Notes: generated by a model not told the origin, from the sequence alone. 57,683 bases of DNA from Variovorax boronicumulans NBRC 103145 (GCF_001591345.1 NZ_BCUS01000031.1:1-57683), one strand, 5' to 3'; positions 9,223 to 18,479 are shown, numbered from the stretch's first letter. Program-made: numbers and translations.

Positions 9223-11019
9223 ATGAACACCCTGCACAACACCCTCCCGCGCCGGGGCGCGATGCCGGCCCTGCGCCAGTGCGCGCTCGCGGCGGCCGTG
9301 GCCTCCGCCTTCGTGCTGTCGGCCGGCACCGCCATGGCCCAGACCGCCGCCGCGCCGGCGGGCGAATCCGCCATGGTCAAGCTGATCCGCGGCCTCATTC
9401 AAAGTGGCACGCTCGCCAAGGACGTGGGCGAAGCGCTGCTGGCCCAGGCCCAGACCGAAGCCATCGCCGCGCAGCAGGCGCAGCGCCAGGCGACGGCCTC
9501 GGCCACCGCCGCATCGGCCACCGTCGCGGGCGGCATGCGCCTCGAAGCGGGTGACGTGCGCGTGCCCTACATCTCGCAGACCGTGCGCGACCAGATCCGC
9601 GACGAGGTCAAGGCACAGGTCATGGCCCAGGCCAAGGACGAAGGCTGGGCCGCGCCCAACGAGACGCCCGAGTGGAGCAAGCGCATCCGCTTCGAAGGCG
9701 ACGTGCGCGTGCGCAACGAATCGCGCAGCTACGCCGGCAACAACAGCGACATCGAGATCAACTGGCCCTCGCTCAACCAGGGCAGCGGCTACGACGTCAA
9801 CCCGAACACCAACCTGTCGTTGCCGTCGATCCTGAACACGCGCCAGGACCGCCGCAACCTGTTCCGCGCCCGCGCACGCGTGGGCCTGCTGGCCGACCTG
9901 TCGGAGAACACCAAGGCCGGCGTGCGCCTGGCCTCGGGCAGCGACGAGAGCCCCGTCTCGACCACCACCACGCTGGGCGGCGGCCTGGGCAAGAAGAGCG
10001 TGTGGCTCGACCAGATGTGGATTTCGCACAAGCCGACCGACTGGCTCACCGTGACCGGCGGGCGCTTCGGCAACCCCTTCATGTCGACCGACCTGCTGTA
10101 TTCGAGCGACCTGAACTTCGACGGCATTGCCGCGCAGTTCGACAAGAAGCTCGCATCGAACCGCGACCTGTCGCTGTTCGGCACGCTGGGCCTCATTCCG
10201 CTCGAGTACTCGGCGGACGGCTCGCCCACGCGCAGCCAGCGCAAGATGAAGAGCGAGAACAAGTGGCTGCTCGGCGCGCAGGTGGGCGCCGACTGGAAGA
10301 TCAACGAAGACAACCGCGTGCGCGGCGCGCTGGCGTACTACAACTTCCGCAACGTCAGCGGCCAGGTCTCCGAGCCTTGCGCGCTGTATGCGGGCGCCGA
10401 CGGCTGCAGCACCGACTGGTCGCGACCGGCCTTCATGCAGAAGGGCAACACGCTCATGCTGCTGCGCGACATCTCGCTCGACCCGCTCAACCCGGCCGGC
10501 ACGCCGCAGCCGCAGTACGTGGGTCTGGCCTCGAAGTTCCGCCTGATCGACCTGAACCTGCGCTGGGACACCCAGGTGGCCGGCAACAACCTGCGCCTGG
10601 ACGCCAACTTCGTGCGCAACACCGCCTACGACGCCAACGACATCTGGAAGCGCGGCGGCATCCGCGGCGCCATCGTGAACAACTTCGGCCCGACCGGCGG
10701 CACCACCCAGTCCGACTTCAAGAGCGGCGGCAACGCCTACATGCTGCAGGCCACCTACGGCAAGCCGGCACCGGCCGCGCGCGGCGACTGGAACGTGCTC
10801 GCGGGCTACAAGCGCATCGAGCCCGACGCCATGCCCGACGGCTACAACGATTCGAGCTTCCACGGCGGCGGCACCAATGCGCGCGGCTACTTCCTGGGCG
10901 GCTCGTACGCGATCGACAAGAACATGTGGTTCACCGGCCGCTGGATCTCGACCAAGGAGGTCTACGGCCCGCCGCTGTCGATCGACACCCTGCAGCTCGA
11001 ATTCAATGCGCGTTTCTAA
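9223..11019 (+). CDS. Putative outer-membrane porin (Porin_5 type)
   Basis: From the ATG at 9223 the product is 598 residues with a clear signal peptide ending AMA|Q at about residue 39. The start is chosen because GAACGAAG lies just upstream; an in-frame ATG at 9160 overlaps the tonB-like stop and would add 21 residues that do not look like a signal peptide. After a helical, Gln/Ala-rich segment (MVKLIRGLIQSGTLAKDVGE, then VRDQIRDEVKAQV), alternating beta-strand sequence runs to a terminal Phe (LEFNARF), as in barrel porins. The helical N-terminal segment followed by ERFEGDVRVR-like text is typical of the Porin_5 family. It is in the same run as exbB/exbD/tonB and may be the outer-membrane channel served by them. 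Confidence 0.83.
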   Translation: MNTLHNTLPRRGAMPALRQCALAAAVASAFVLSAGTAMAQTAAAPAGESAMVKLIRGLIQSGTLAKDVGEALLAQAQTEAIAAQQAQRQATASATAASATVAGGMRLEAGDVRVPYISQTVRDQIRDEVKAQVMAQAKDEGWAAPNETPEWSKRIRFEGDVRVRNESRSYAGNNSDIEINWPSLNQGSGYDVNPNTNLSLPSILNTRQDRRNLFRARARVGLLADLSENTKAGVRLASGSDESPVSTTTTLGGGLGKKSVWLDQMWISHKPTDWLTVTGGRFGNPFMSTDLLYSSDLNFDGIAAQFDKKLASNRDLSLFGTLGLIPLEYSADGSPTRSQRKMKSENKWLLGAQVGADWKINEDNRVRGALAYYNFRNVSGQVSEPCALYAGADGCSTDWSRPAFMQKGNTLMLLRDISLDPLNPAGTPQPQYVGLASKFRLIDLNLRWDTQVAGNNLRLDANFVRNTAYDANDIWKRGGIRGAIVNNFGPTGGTTQSDFKSGGNAYMLQATYGKPAPAARGDWNVLAGYKRIEPDAMPDGYNDSSFHGGGTNARGYFLGGSYAIDKNMWFTGRWISTKEVYGPPLSIDTLQLEFNARF

Positions 11020-11032
11020 GAAGGAGTCCGCC

Positions 11033-11758
11033 GTGTCCCGAACGATCTTCCCGGCGCTGGCCCTGGCCGCGCTGGCCGCCACGGCCGGCGTCGCGCAGGC
11101 CCAGCAGCCGCAGGGCCAGAGCATGGAGGAGCGGCTGCGCGCGCAGCTGCGCACCACCACCACCCAGCTGCAGCAGGCGCAGAACGAGCTGGCCGCGCTC
11201 AAGGCCGGCCAGCCTGCGGGCAAGGCGCCCGCGGCACCCGGCGCGCCGCCGCCCGCGTCCGAGCTCGAGACGCTGAAGAAGGAACTGGCCGCCAGCCAGG
11301 CCCAGCTTGCGTCCGAGCGCCACGCGCGCGGCCAGGCCAGCGCCGGCAACGCGCAGCTGCGCGAGCAGGCCCAGGCCGCGAGCGAGAAGGCGGGTGCGCA
11401 GATCGCGCAGTTCCGCGGTGCCTACGACGAGCTGCTGAAGATGGCGCGCGCCTCCGAGGCGGAGCGCCAGCGCCTGGCCGGCGAGGCCGCGCTGCAGCGC
11501 ACCGCGCTCACGCAGTGCGAGGCCAAGAACACGCAGCTCTATGCCGTCGGGCAGGAAGTGCTGCGCGCCTACGAAACCATGGACGTGGGCAGCGTGCTCG
11601 CCTCGCGCCAACCCTTCGCGGCGCAAAGCCGCGTCAAGTACGAACAGATCGCGCAGCAGTACGGCGACAAGCTCTACGAGAGCCGCTTCGACGTGCGCGC
11701 CGTGAGCGCGCCGGCGCCTGCGGCCGCTGCATCCGCCACGGAAGGAAAGCCCCAATGA
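11033..11758 (+). CDS. Periplasmic coiled-coil protein of the TPS locus
   Basis: I do not recognise a named family. The start is GTG at 11033, seven bases after AAGGAG; an ATG at 11006 is in frame but overlaps the porin end and has no ribosome site. The 241-residue product has a signal peptide ending AQA (about residue 23). Most of the rest is Ala/Gln/Glu-rich heptad sequence (about 30-160), interrupted by a Pro/Ala linker. The last 60 residues are more ordered (QLYAVGQEVLRAYETMDVGSVLASRQPF). The stop overlaps the PPIase start (ATGA). A periplasmic scaffold or chaperone for secretion of the exoprotein is a guess from position. Confidence 0.75.
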   Translation: MSRTIFPALALAALAATAGVAQAQQPQGQSMEERLRAQLRTTTTQLQQAQNELAALKAGQPAGKAPAAPGAPPPASELETLKKELAASQAQLASERHARGQASAGNAQLREQAQAASEKAGAQIAQFRGAYDELLKMARASEAERQRLAGEAALQRTALTQCEAKNTQLYAVGQEVLRAYETMDVGSVLASRQPFAAQSRVKYEQIAQQYGDKLYESRFDVRAVSAPAPAAAASATEGKPQ

Positions 11759-12702
11759 ACCCCGCACAAGCCACTCCCGCAGCCGGACTCGGCCGCCGCC
11801 TGCGCGCGGCGGCCGGCGTGCTGCTCGTCTCGTCGGTCGGCGTGGCCGCCGCGCAGCAGCCCGCTGCACCCGGCCCCGCCGTCGTCGCACGCATCGGCGA
11901 AGTGACCATCGGCCAGGACGAGATCGAGAAGCTGCTGCAGACCCTGCCCGAGACCGAACGCGCCGCCGTCAAGGCCGACCGCGCGAGCCTCGACGGCTGG
12001 CTGCGCCAGCGCCTCGTGAGCGAAGCGCTGCTGCGCGACGCCCGCGCCAAGGGCTGGGCCGAACGGCCCGACGTGAAGGCGAAGATCGACGCCGCCACGC
12101 GCGAGATCACCGCGCGCATCGTCGCCACCAGCTACCTCGAATCCGTGAGCCAGGTGCCCGCGGGCTTCCCGTCGGACGCCGAGGTGAAGGCCGCCTACGA
12201 CCAGGGCAAGACCGGCTTCAACCTGCCGGCCGCCTACCGCGTGGCGCAGATCTACCTGGCCACGCCCGAGCGCGACCCGGCCGCCATCGCCAAGGTGCGC
12301 GACGAAGCCAACCGCCTCGCCAAGCAGGCCCGCAGCGGCGACTTCGCCGCCGTGGCGCGCACCAGCTCGCAGGACCGCCGCAGTGCCGAACGCGGCGGCG
12401 AGGTCGACACGCTGCCGCTCGCGCGCATCCTGCCCGAGCTGCGCGACACCGTGGCCAGGCTCAAGCAGGGCCAGGTCAGTGAACCGGTGCAGGCCGAGGC
12501 CGGCTTCCACATCGTCAAGCTGCTCGACACCCAGCCTGCGCGCACCGCCACCCTCGAGGAGATGAAGCCGCAACTGCAGGCCGCGCTGCGCCAGCAGCGG
12601 CAGCAGCAACTCGTGCAGGCCTACATGGCCCAGCTGGCGCCGCCGGCGCAACTGAGCATCGACAGCGCCGCGCTCGACGCCGCGCTCAAGAAGACCAACT
12701 GA
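11755..12702 (+). CDS. PpiC/SurA-type peptidyl-prolyl cis-trans isomerase
   Basis: The 315-residue protein has a signal peptide (about 1-33, ending AAAQQ), a helical chaperone-like N-terminal region with GEVTIGQDEIEKLL and a parvulin (rotamase) domain at about 160-270. The parvulin domain shows YRVAQIYLA, the DFAAVARTSSQD segment, GGEVDTLP and EAGFHIVKLLD, all diagnostic. It should fold or hold unfolded exported proteins in the periplasm. It overlaps the upstream coiled-coil gene by four bases and has GGAAGGAAAG as ribosome site. Its position in a TPS locus suggests it keeps TpsA or the barrel proteins export-competent. P. aeruginosa has a PpiC gene at the equivalent place in the pdt locus, as I recall. 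Confidence 0.9.
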   Translation: MNPAQATPAAGLGRRLRAAAGVLLVSSVGVAAAQQPAAPGPAVVARIGEVTIGQDEIEKLLQTLPETERAAVKADRASLDGWLRQRLVSEALLRDARAKGWAERPDVKAKIDAATREITARIVATSYLESVSQVPAGFPSDAEVKAAYDQGKTGFNLPAAYRVAQIYLATPERDPAAIAKVRDEANRLAKQARSGDFAAVARTSSQDRRSAERGGEVDTLPLARILPELRDTVARLKQGQVSEPVQAEAGFHIVKLLDTQPARTATLEEMKPQLQAALRQQRQQQLVQAYMAQLAPPAQLSIDSAALDAALKKTN

Positions 12703-12737
12703 ACCCATTCCCCCTTTTCAGAAAGAAGAAGCACACC

Positions 12738-13286
12738 ATGAACACCACCGCCACGACCCCGCAAGCCGACGACCAGGCCGCCACGCCTGTGCCTTTCGAC
12801 ATGCTCGACGCCGTCACGCCCGACCAGGTGTCGGACGCCATCAAGGCCGCCGGCGGCGCCGTCACCGCCATCGAACAGGATGGCGTGGTGCGCCTGCACA
12901 GCGCCAGCCACGGCATCGGCTTCCAGGTGCTGTGGGGCAACGCCGTCACCACCACCCAGTACACCGACTTCACCCTGAGCTGCCCGCTGCGCGTGCAGGG
13001 TGGCACGCTGCCCGAGGCCGTGCTCGCCGCCTGGCACCGCAGCAAGCGCTTTGCGCGCGTGGCGCAGCACGGCGACTTCGTCGTGCTCGAGATGGACGTG
13101 GTCGTGGCCGGCGGCGTGAGCCCCGCCTACCTGGCGTTTGCCGTGCGGCTGTGGATGCAGATGATGGGCGAGTTCTTCCTGCACCTGCGCAACTACGGCC
13201 CCGCCGCCGAGACGCGCGGCGACGCGGCGAATGCCGACGCTGCTGCTGCCACCGCCGCCGTCCAGGGTGTGCCCGCCGCCGCGTGA
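12738..13286 (+). CDS. YbjN-like cytoplasmic protein
   Basis: The 182-residue product has no signal peptide. Its core (about 20-155) resembles YbjN-domain proteins, which share a type III secretion chaperone-like fold: a start with DAIKAAGG, a strand-rich middle (VVRLHSASHGIGFQVLWG, YTDFTLSCPL) and a long helix with LPEAVLAAWHRSKRFARV followed by the MQMMGEFFLHL helix. YbjN proteins are poorly understood and have been linked to motility and biofilm regulation in enterobacteria. AGAAAGAAG lies upstream of the ATG, and the stop overlaps the next gene. It is the penultimate gene of the TPS run; a chaperone role there is only a guess. Confidence 0.65.
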   Translation: MNTTATTPQADDQAATPVPFDMLDAVTPDQVSDAIKAAGGAVTAIEQDGVVRLHSASHGIGFQVLWGNAVTTTQYTDFTLSCPLRVQGGTLPEAVLAAWHRSKRFARVAQHGDFVVLEMDVVVAGGVSPAYLAFAVRLWMQMMGEFFLHLRNYGPAAETRGDAANADAAAATAAVQGVPAAA

Positions 13287-13582
13287 TGCCACTGCCCATG
13301 CGCGCTGCATCCGGCCTGTCCGTGGACGACCACCACCATCCCTCGCACGACTCGCCCACGGGCCGCGCCATCCAGGCCGCGGCGCGCCAGGCCCAACGCG
13401 CGCGCCGCGCCGAGACCGTGCGGCTGCGCCAGCGCGCCGCGCTGCTCGAGCTGCTGGTGCAGACCATGGCGGAGCTGCACATCTCGATGGCCGAGCTCAA
13501 TGCGGCGCGCAAGGCGCTGGCGCCGGCGTGGCGGCAGGTGGGGGACGGAGGCACCTCGCTCGATCACGATCTGGAGCGTTGA
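13286..13582 (+). CDS. Small hypothetical protein ending the TPS run
   Basis: I do not recognise this 98-residue protein. It starts at an ATG that overlaps the stop of the YbjN-like gene (TGATG at 13284-13288), so it is probably translationally coupled. A second ATG at 13298 is possible. The N-terminus has a His/Asp cluster (DDHHHPSHD), which could bind metal. The rest is a basic then amphipathic helix (about 27-80) with regular Leu/Ala spacing (RAALLELLVQTMAELHISMAEL). There is no signal peptide. Codon use matches the neighbours, which supports a real gene. Confidence 0.6.
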   Translation: MPLPMRAASGLSVDDHHHPSHDSPTGRAIQAAARQAQRARRAETVRLRQRAALLELLVQTMAELHISMAELNAARKALAPAWRQVGDGGTSLDHDLER

Positions 13583-13649
13583 CGCAAGGCGGCGAGGCTG
13601 CGGAGGGTAGGGCAGAATCGCCCGCCCCACGCTCCCGAAAGGCCACCCC

Positions 13650-14666
13650 GTGACGACGCCCGCCCGCTCTGCCCGGATCGCCCAGACCACGCCCACGGGC
13701 GCCGCCATCGCAGAGAAGGTGGCGCAGGCCTACGACTTCGGCGAGGTCCGGTCGTGCGAGCTGCTGCGGCGCAGCTTCAACCATGTCTACGGCCTGCAGT
13801 TTGCCGACGGCCGCCAAGCCGTCGCGCGCCTGAGCGCCGACCGCCCGCGCGGCGCCCCCAACATCGGCTACGAAACGGCGCTGCTCGTGCACCTGAAGGC
13901 CAGGGGCGTGCCGGTGGCCGGCGCGCTGGCGGCACGCGATGGCGCACATGCTGTCGCGATGGACCTGCCCGAGGGCGAGCGTCCGTTGATCCTGTTCGAG
14001 CATCTCGACGGCGACGTGCCCGGCGACGTGCTGCCCGACGTCGAAGCCACCGGCCGCGGCCTGGCGCTGTTGCACGAAGCCGCGCAGGACTACCACGGCC
14101 CCGCGAGCCGCTACGCCCTGGAACTGCCCGACCTGCTGCACGCGTCGCTGGAGCGCCTGCACGCCGCGCCCACCATGACCGACGCGCTGCGCCCGGAGTT
14201 CAGCGCCATCGCGCGCGCGCTCGAAGCCCGCATCGCCGCGATGCCGACCCTGACTCGTGTTCACGGGCACGGCGATTGCCACGGCATGAACAACTTCGTG
14301 ACGACTGGTCTTGAGGGCGCGCGCGTCGCCTCGTTCTTCGACTTCGACGATGCAGGCCCCGGCTGGCTGGCCTACGACCTGTGTGTGTACCTCTGGGCGA
14401 TGCACCCGCGCACGGTGGGCGGATCGCTCGACGCGACGTCGCTGGCGCGTTGGCGCAGCTACCTGGCGGGCTACCGCAGCGCGCGTCCGTTGCCTTCGGC
14501 GGATGTCGAGGCCATCGCTGCCTTCATGGCCGTGCGGCAGTTCTGGCTCATGGGCGAACACGCGGGCCGCATCGCGGTGTGGGGCACGCAGTCGATGCCG
14601 ACGAGCTGGCTGCGCACGCAGGTGAAGATGTTGACGGCGTGGGCGGAGTTGCGAACGCCCGAGTGA
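13650..14666 (+). CDS. APH/choline-kinase-family phosphotransferase
   Basis: The 338-residue product starts at GTG and has the protein-kinase-like fold of the aminoglycoside phosphotransferase superfamily. Visible motifs are the N-lobe LRRSFNHVYGLQFADGRQAVAR, the Brenner-type catalytic loop HGHGDCHGMNN near residues 205-215 and the metal-binding FFDFDDAGPGW near 229-239. The catalytic loop and the DFDDA stretch resemble SrkA (YihE) stress kinases and homoserine-kinase-like proteins more than true resistance enzymes. The substrate is unknown and I would not call it antibiotic resistance. It converges with the methyltransferase gene, with nine bases between the stops. Confidence 0.82.
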   Translation: MTTPARSARIAQTTPTGAAIAEKVAQAYDFGEVRSCELLRRSFNHVYGLQFADGRQAVARLSADRPRGAPNIGYETALLVHLKARGVPVAGALAARDGAHAVAMDLPEGERPLILFEHLDGDVPGDVLPDVEATGRGLALLHEAAQDYHGPASRYALELPDLLHASLERLHAAPTMTDALRPEFSAIARALEARIAAMPTLTRVHGHGDCHGMNNFVTTGLEGARVASFFDFDDAGPGWLAYDLCVYLWAMHPRTVGGSLDATSLARWRSYLAGYRSARPLPSADVEAIAAFMAVRQFWLMGEHAGRIAVWGTQSMPTSWLRTQVKMLTAWAELRTPE

Positions 14667-14675
14667 GGATTCGGC

Positions 14676-15365
14676 TCAGGCTTGTGCGACCCAGCCTCTG
14701 AAGGCCATGCCTGCATAGAACAGGCGGACGTTGGTGAAACCCGTCTCTTCGAGCAACGCCTCTTCCTGTTCCGGGCTGAGCAGTGTCAGCGTCGAACCGA
14801 TCGCGGAGGCCGCCTTGCGCGCGTTGTCCGGATCGACGCCGGAAGCCGCCGCGAAAGCGACGTAGCGTGAGAGCCACAGCTCTCGCTCCCCATGTGCCTG
14901 GGGAAAGCTGAGATGCGCCATGACGAACGGCGCACCGGGCTTCAGGCGGTGACGAATTTCCATCAGCGTCGACCTGCGTTCATCGAGCGTCAGGAAGTGC
15001 ATCGTCAGCAGGCAGGTCGCCGCATCGAACGGGCCTTCGGGTGCCGTGTCGGTGTAGCCGTGGTGCAGCGTGACCCGGTCGGCGAGCGGGCCGAGCGTTT
15101 CCGCGGCGAGGTCGAGCATGGGTTGCGACGGATCGACGCCGACGAAATGCCATCGGGGATGCGCCTGCGCGAGCACCTTCAACTCCATGCCACCACCGGC
15201 GCCGATGACCAGCACGTGGGCCGCATCCGGCGCGCGTTCGGCGACGAGCAGGGCTGCCATCGTCTGCAGGTCGTGCAGGCCTGGCACCAGGCGTGCGGTC
15301 TTCTCGGGGTAGTTGTTGGTGGTGGACGACGTGCTGAAGGCGGCGGTGGGCTGGGACATTTCCAC
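14676..15365 (-). CDS. Class I SAM-dependent methyltransferase
   Basis: The 229-residue protein shows a Rossmann methyltransferase core: motif I VLVIGAGGGMELKVLA (about 51-66), acidic loop VGVDPSQPML, motif post-I and motif IV FDAATCLLTMHFL and the later RLKPGAPFVMAHLSF. The start could also be MSQP two codons in. There is no signal peptide. The substrate is not evident. It lies 69 bases downstream of the MFS gene on the same strand, so the two may be co-transcribed. Confidence 0.88.
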   Translation of the reverse strand: MEMSQPTAAFSTSSTTNNYPEKTARLVPGLHDLQTMAALLVAERAPDAAHVLVIGAGGGMELKVLAQAHPRWHFVGVDPSQPMLDLAAETLGPLADRVTLHHGYTDTAPEGPFDAATCLLTMHFLTLDERRSTLMEIRHRLKPGAPFVMAHLSFPQAHGERELWLSRYVAFAAASGVDPDNARKAASAIGSTLTLLSPEQEEALLEETGFTNVRLFYAGMAFRGWVAQA

Positions 15366-15434
15366 AGTCTATGTGGGCGTCGCGCGCTTCGCAGGCGCAG
15401 GGCTGCGGGAGAGCCCAGCCAGCCTGCGACCGCC

Positions 15435-16634
15435 TCAGGCCCGCGTCGAAGCGCGCCCGGCCTGCGACCCCTTCGCGAGCCGCCACGTCATCCCGATCCC
15501 CACAACTGTCGCGATCAGCCCCACCAGGAACACACTGTCGTGACCGTAGTGGTCAGCAATCAGCCCCGCCATCGGGCCTGTGACGCCGTACGCCAGATCC
15601 TGGAACGCCGCGAAGCCGCCGATGGCCGTTCCGCGCAGGTGGGCGGGCACGCGCTTGACGGCCTCCAGTCCCATGGCAGGGAAGACCATCGAGCATCCCA
15701 TGCCGGTCAGCAGTGCGCCCACCATCGCTACGACGGGATGGGGCGCGAGCCACAGCAGCGCTTGACCCACGGCCTCGATCGCCAGGGAGACCAGCGCCAC
15801 TTTGATTCCGCCGATGCGGTCGGGCAAGCGACCTGCCAGCAGGCGCACCAGGACAAAACCCAGGCCGAAGCATGTCAGTCCGTAGCCGGCACCCTGCCAG
15901 CCATGGGCCAGGAAGTACAAGGGGAAGAACGCGCCCAAGGCGGCGAAGCCGACGCCTTGTAGGCCCACGACTGCGCCTTGCTTCCAGATGAGCCCCAGCA
16001 CATCGGAGAAGGGCGCGCGGCGCCCCTGTGCCGACATGGCGGGCGCGATGGACCACAGCATCGCGCCGCTGACCAGCGGCAGGGCGATGCTGCCCGCCAT
16101 CAGGCCGGCGAAGCCGAGCCTTTCCAGCAGCCAGAGGCCCAGGGGCCCGCCCACTGCAAATGCGCCATACATGCCGGTGCCGACGAGCGCCATGACCTGC
16201 CCGGACCGCGCGGGGCCCATGGCCGCCATCGCCCAGCCCAGCATGCCGACGAGCGCGAAGCTTTCGCCGAGGCCCAGCACGAGACGCCCCACCAGAAGAA
16301 CCAGGTACGCGCCGACGCCATGGCCCAGCACGGGCAGCGAGGAGGCCCAGCACAGGAGCGATGCCGCCGCATAGAGGACAAGGCCCCGGAACATGGCGAA
16401 CTTGCCGCCGCGTTCGTCAGCCAGACGGCCCGCCCAGCCGCGACTCAGGATGGTGGACAAAAAGGCAATGCCGACACCCAGGCCAGACGCGACATTGCCC
16501 AGGCCCAGCGTCTGTGACACGTGGAGCGTCACAGCCGGCATCGACATGGCGACAGACAGGTAGGCGAGAAATAGCGCGAGGGTCATCCAGACCAACGTGC
16601 GCAGGGAAGAAGAGTTTGTTTGGACGTTCGTCAT
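15435..16634 (-). CDS. MFS transporter, YfcJ/YhhS-like
   Basis: The 399-residue product has about 12 hydrophobic helices and the loop 2-3 motif GWAGRLADERGGK that marks the major facilitator superfamily. The gene arrangement, the length and segments such as GLGESFALVGMLGWAM resemble the YfcJ/YhhS subgroup of drug/sugar exporters, but the substrate cannot be set. AAGGAG lies upstream of the ATG. A LacI/GalR-like palindrome lies about 130 bases upstream of the start. It probably heads a two-gene unit with the methyltransferase downstream. Confidence 0.87.
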   Translation of the reverse strand: MTNVQTNSSSLRTLVWMTLALFLAYLSVAMSMPAVTLHVSQTLGLGNVASGLGVGIAFLSTILSRGWAGRLADERGGKFAMFRGLVLYAAASLLCWASSLPVLGHGVGAYLVLLVGRLVLGLGESFALVGMLGWAMAAMGPARSGQVMALVGTGMYGAFAVGGPLGLWLLERLGFAGLMAGSIALPLVSGAMLWSIAPAMSAQGRRAPFSDVLGLIWKQGAVVGLQGVGFAALGAFFPLYFLAHGWQGAGYGLTCFGLGFVLVRLLAGRLPDRIGGIKVALVSLAIEAVGQALLWLAPHPVVAMVGALLTGMGCSMVFPAMGLEAVKRVPAHLRGTAIGGFAAFQDLAYGVTGPMAGLIADHYGHDSVFLVGLIATVVGIGMTWRLAKGSQAGRASTRA

Positions 16635-17044
16635 CGAGCGCCGCTCCTTGAGTTTTCAAAGGCGGCACCAGCCGGTCGAATGGGCGGGACGATGAGCACC
16701 GAAGCGACCCACGCACACCGCCAGTCGGCATGCGGGTGCCACTGGTGATGCGTTGGTTGACGTAAACGCTTACGGCGGGATGGAGCTCTGAACAGGTCAG
16801 AGTCGATTTTTGCAGCGGCGATTCTAGCAACGTGATCGAGAACGCATCACTCGCTCGCAGATGTCGGCACGGTCTTCACGCGCCTGCCGCTCGCCGGCGC
16901 TTCCTGTCCGGCTACAGTCGGATGGCTCCATGTCCCTGACCCTATGAACAGCATCACTCCCTGCGATTCCGCCCGAACGGCGCGGCGCTTCGCTGCACTC
17001 CCTCTCTTGCCGACGCCCACCCTGACGATGGAGCGCACATAGCC
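16635..17044. other. Intergenic region between divergent MFS and DUF2130 genes
   Basis: This 410-base gap contains no convincing gene. It should hold promoters for the leftward MFS gene and the rightward DUF2130 gene. The only structured element I see is the palindrome at 16761-16774. Confidence 0.6.
16761..16774. promoter_or_regulatory. LacI/GalR-type operator-like palindrome
   Basis: CGTAAACGCTTACG is an inverted repeat with the AA-N-CG-N-TT core typical of LacI/GalR-family operators. It sits in the divergent promoter region upstream of the MFS gene. No LacI-family gene is in the window, so the regulator would be encoded elsewhere. Confidence 0.4.
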
Positions 17045-18454
17045 ATGCACGAAATCATCTGCCCCCATTGCAGCAAGGCATTCAAGATCGACGAAGCCGG
17101 CTACGCGGACATCCTGAAGCAGGTGCGCGACGGCGATTTCGAGAAGCAGTTGCACGAGCGGCTGGAACTGGCCGAGCGGGACAAACGCGCCGCCGTCGAA
17201 CTTGCCCAGACCCGGGCCGCCGGCGAACTGCAGAAGGCCGCCGCCGCCAAGGACGGCGAGATCCAGGAACTCAAGGCGAAGCTCGAGGCCGGCGATGTCG
17301 CGCGAAAGCTGGCCGTGAGCGAAGCCCTGGGCGCCGTGGAACGGGAGCGCGACGCGCTCGCCAACGAGCTTGAAAAGGCCAAGCAGGACAAGCTGGCCGC
17401 CACCGCGCTCGCCGAGGCACGGCATGTGGGCGAACTGCAGAAGAGCGCCGCTGCGAAGGACGTGGAAATCCAGGAACTGAAGGCCCGGCTCGACGCCATC
17501 GAGGTGGCGAAAAAGCTCGCGATCAGCGAGGCCGTCAGTGTGGTCGAGAAGGAGCGGGATCAGTGGAAGAGCGGCCTCGAGCGGGCGGAGCTCGAGAAGC
17601 AACTCGCCGAGAAATCGCTCAAGGACAAGTACGAGACGCAGATCAAGGATCGCGAAGGAGAGATCGAGCGGCTGCGCGACATGAAGGCGCGCCTGTCGAC
17701 CAAGATGGTCGGCGAGACCCTGGAGCTGCACTGCGAGACCGAGTTCAATCGCATCCGGTCGATGGCGTTTCCCCGCGCCTATTTCGAGAAGGACAACGAC
17801 GCGCGCACGGGCAGCAAGGGCGACTACATCTTCCGCGACGCGGACGAGGCCGGCACCGAGATCGTCTCGATCATGTTCGAGATGAAGAACGAGAACGACC
17901 GCACCGCCACGAAGAACAGGAACGAAGACTTCCTGAAGGAACTCGACAAGGACCGCACCGAGAAGGGCTGCGAGTACGCGGTGCTGGTGTCGCTGCTCGA
18001 GCCCGACAACGAGCTGTACAACACCGGGATCGTCGATGTGTTCCATCGCTACCCGAAGATGTATGTCGTGCGCCCGCAGTTCTTCCTGCCCATCATCACG
18101 CTGCTGCGCAATGCGGCGATGAACTCGCTCAAGTACAAGTCGGAGCTGGCGCTGGTCAAGGCGCAGAACATCGACATCACGAAGTTCGAGACCGAGCTGG
18201 AGACCTTCAAGGCCGCCTTCGGCAGGAACTACGACCTGGCCCACGGCCACTTCCAGAAGGCGATCGCGGAGATCGACAAGTCGATCGACCACCTGCAGAA
18301 GACGAAGGAGGCGCTGCTCGGCACCGACCGCAACCTGCGCCTTGCGAACGACAAGGCGCAGGACGTGACGATCAAGAAGTTGACGCGCGGCAACCCGACG
18401 ATGGCGGCCAAGTTCGCCGAACTCAAGAAGCTCGGGTCTTCCGAGACGGAATGA
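17045..18454 (+). CDS. DUF2130 protein, coiled coil plus PD-(D/E)XK-like domain
   Basis: The 469-residue protein begins with a CPHC pair (residues 6-9) that may be half of a zinc site. A long charged coiled coil (about 35-225) follows, with two copies of an AAAKDxEIQELKA phrase. The DUF2130 core (about 225-400) has [25 protein letters not shown] and [29 protein letters not shown]. Asp260 and the E279-M-K281 triplet fit the D...ExK pattern of PD-(D/E)XK nucleases, to which DUF2130 is thought to be related. The active residues are present, so it may cut nucleic acid, but its role is not known. A GNAT gene follows after 25 bases. Confidence 0.85.
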   Translation: MHEIICPHCSKAFKIDEAGYADILKQVRDGDFEKQLHERLELAERDKRAAVELAQTRAAGELQKAAAAKDGEIQELKAKLEAGDVARKLAVSEALGAVERERDALANELEKAKQDKLAATALAEARHVGELQKSAAAKDVEIQELKARLDAIEVAKKLAISEAVSVVEKERDQWKSGLERAELEKQLAEKSLKDKYETQIKDREGEIERLRDMKARLSTKMVGETLELHCETEFNRIRSMAFPRAYFEKDNDARTGSKGDYIFRDADEAGTEIVSIMFEMKNENDRTATKNRNEDFLKELDKDRTEKGCEYAVLVSLLEPDNELYNTGIVDVFHRYPKMYVVRPQFFLPIITLLRNAAMNSLKYKSELALVKAQNIDITKFETELETFKAAFGRNYDLAHGHFQKAIAEIDKSIDHLQKTKEALLGTDRNLRLANDKAQDVTIKKLTRGNPTMAAKFAELKKLGSSETE

Positions 18455-18479
18455 GCCTGGGAGCTACGCAAAGAAATTC

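Noticed and set aside
13650..14666. Aminoglycoside resistance gene.
   Set aside because: The catalytic loop is closer to SrkA/homoserine-kinase-like proteins; family membership alone does not show resistance.
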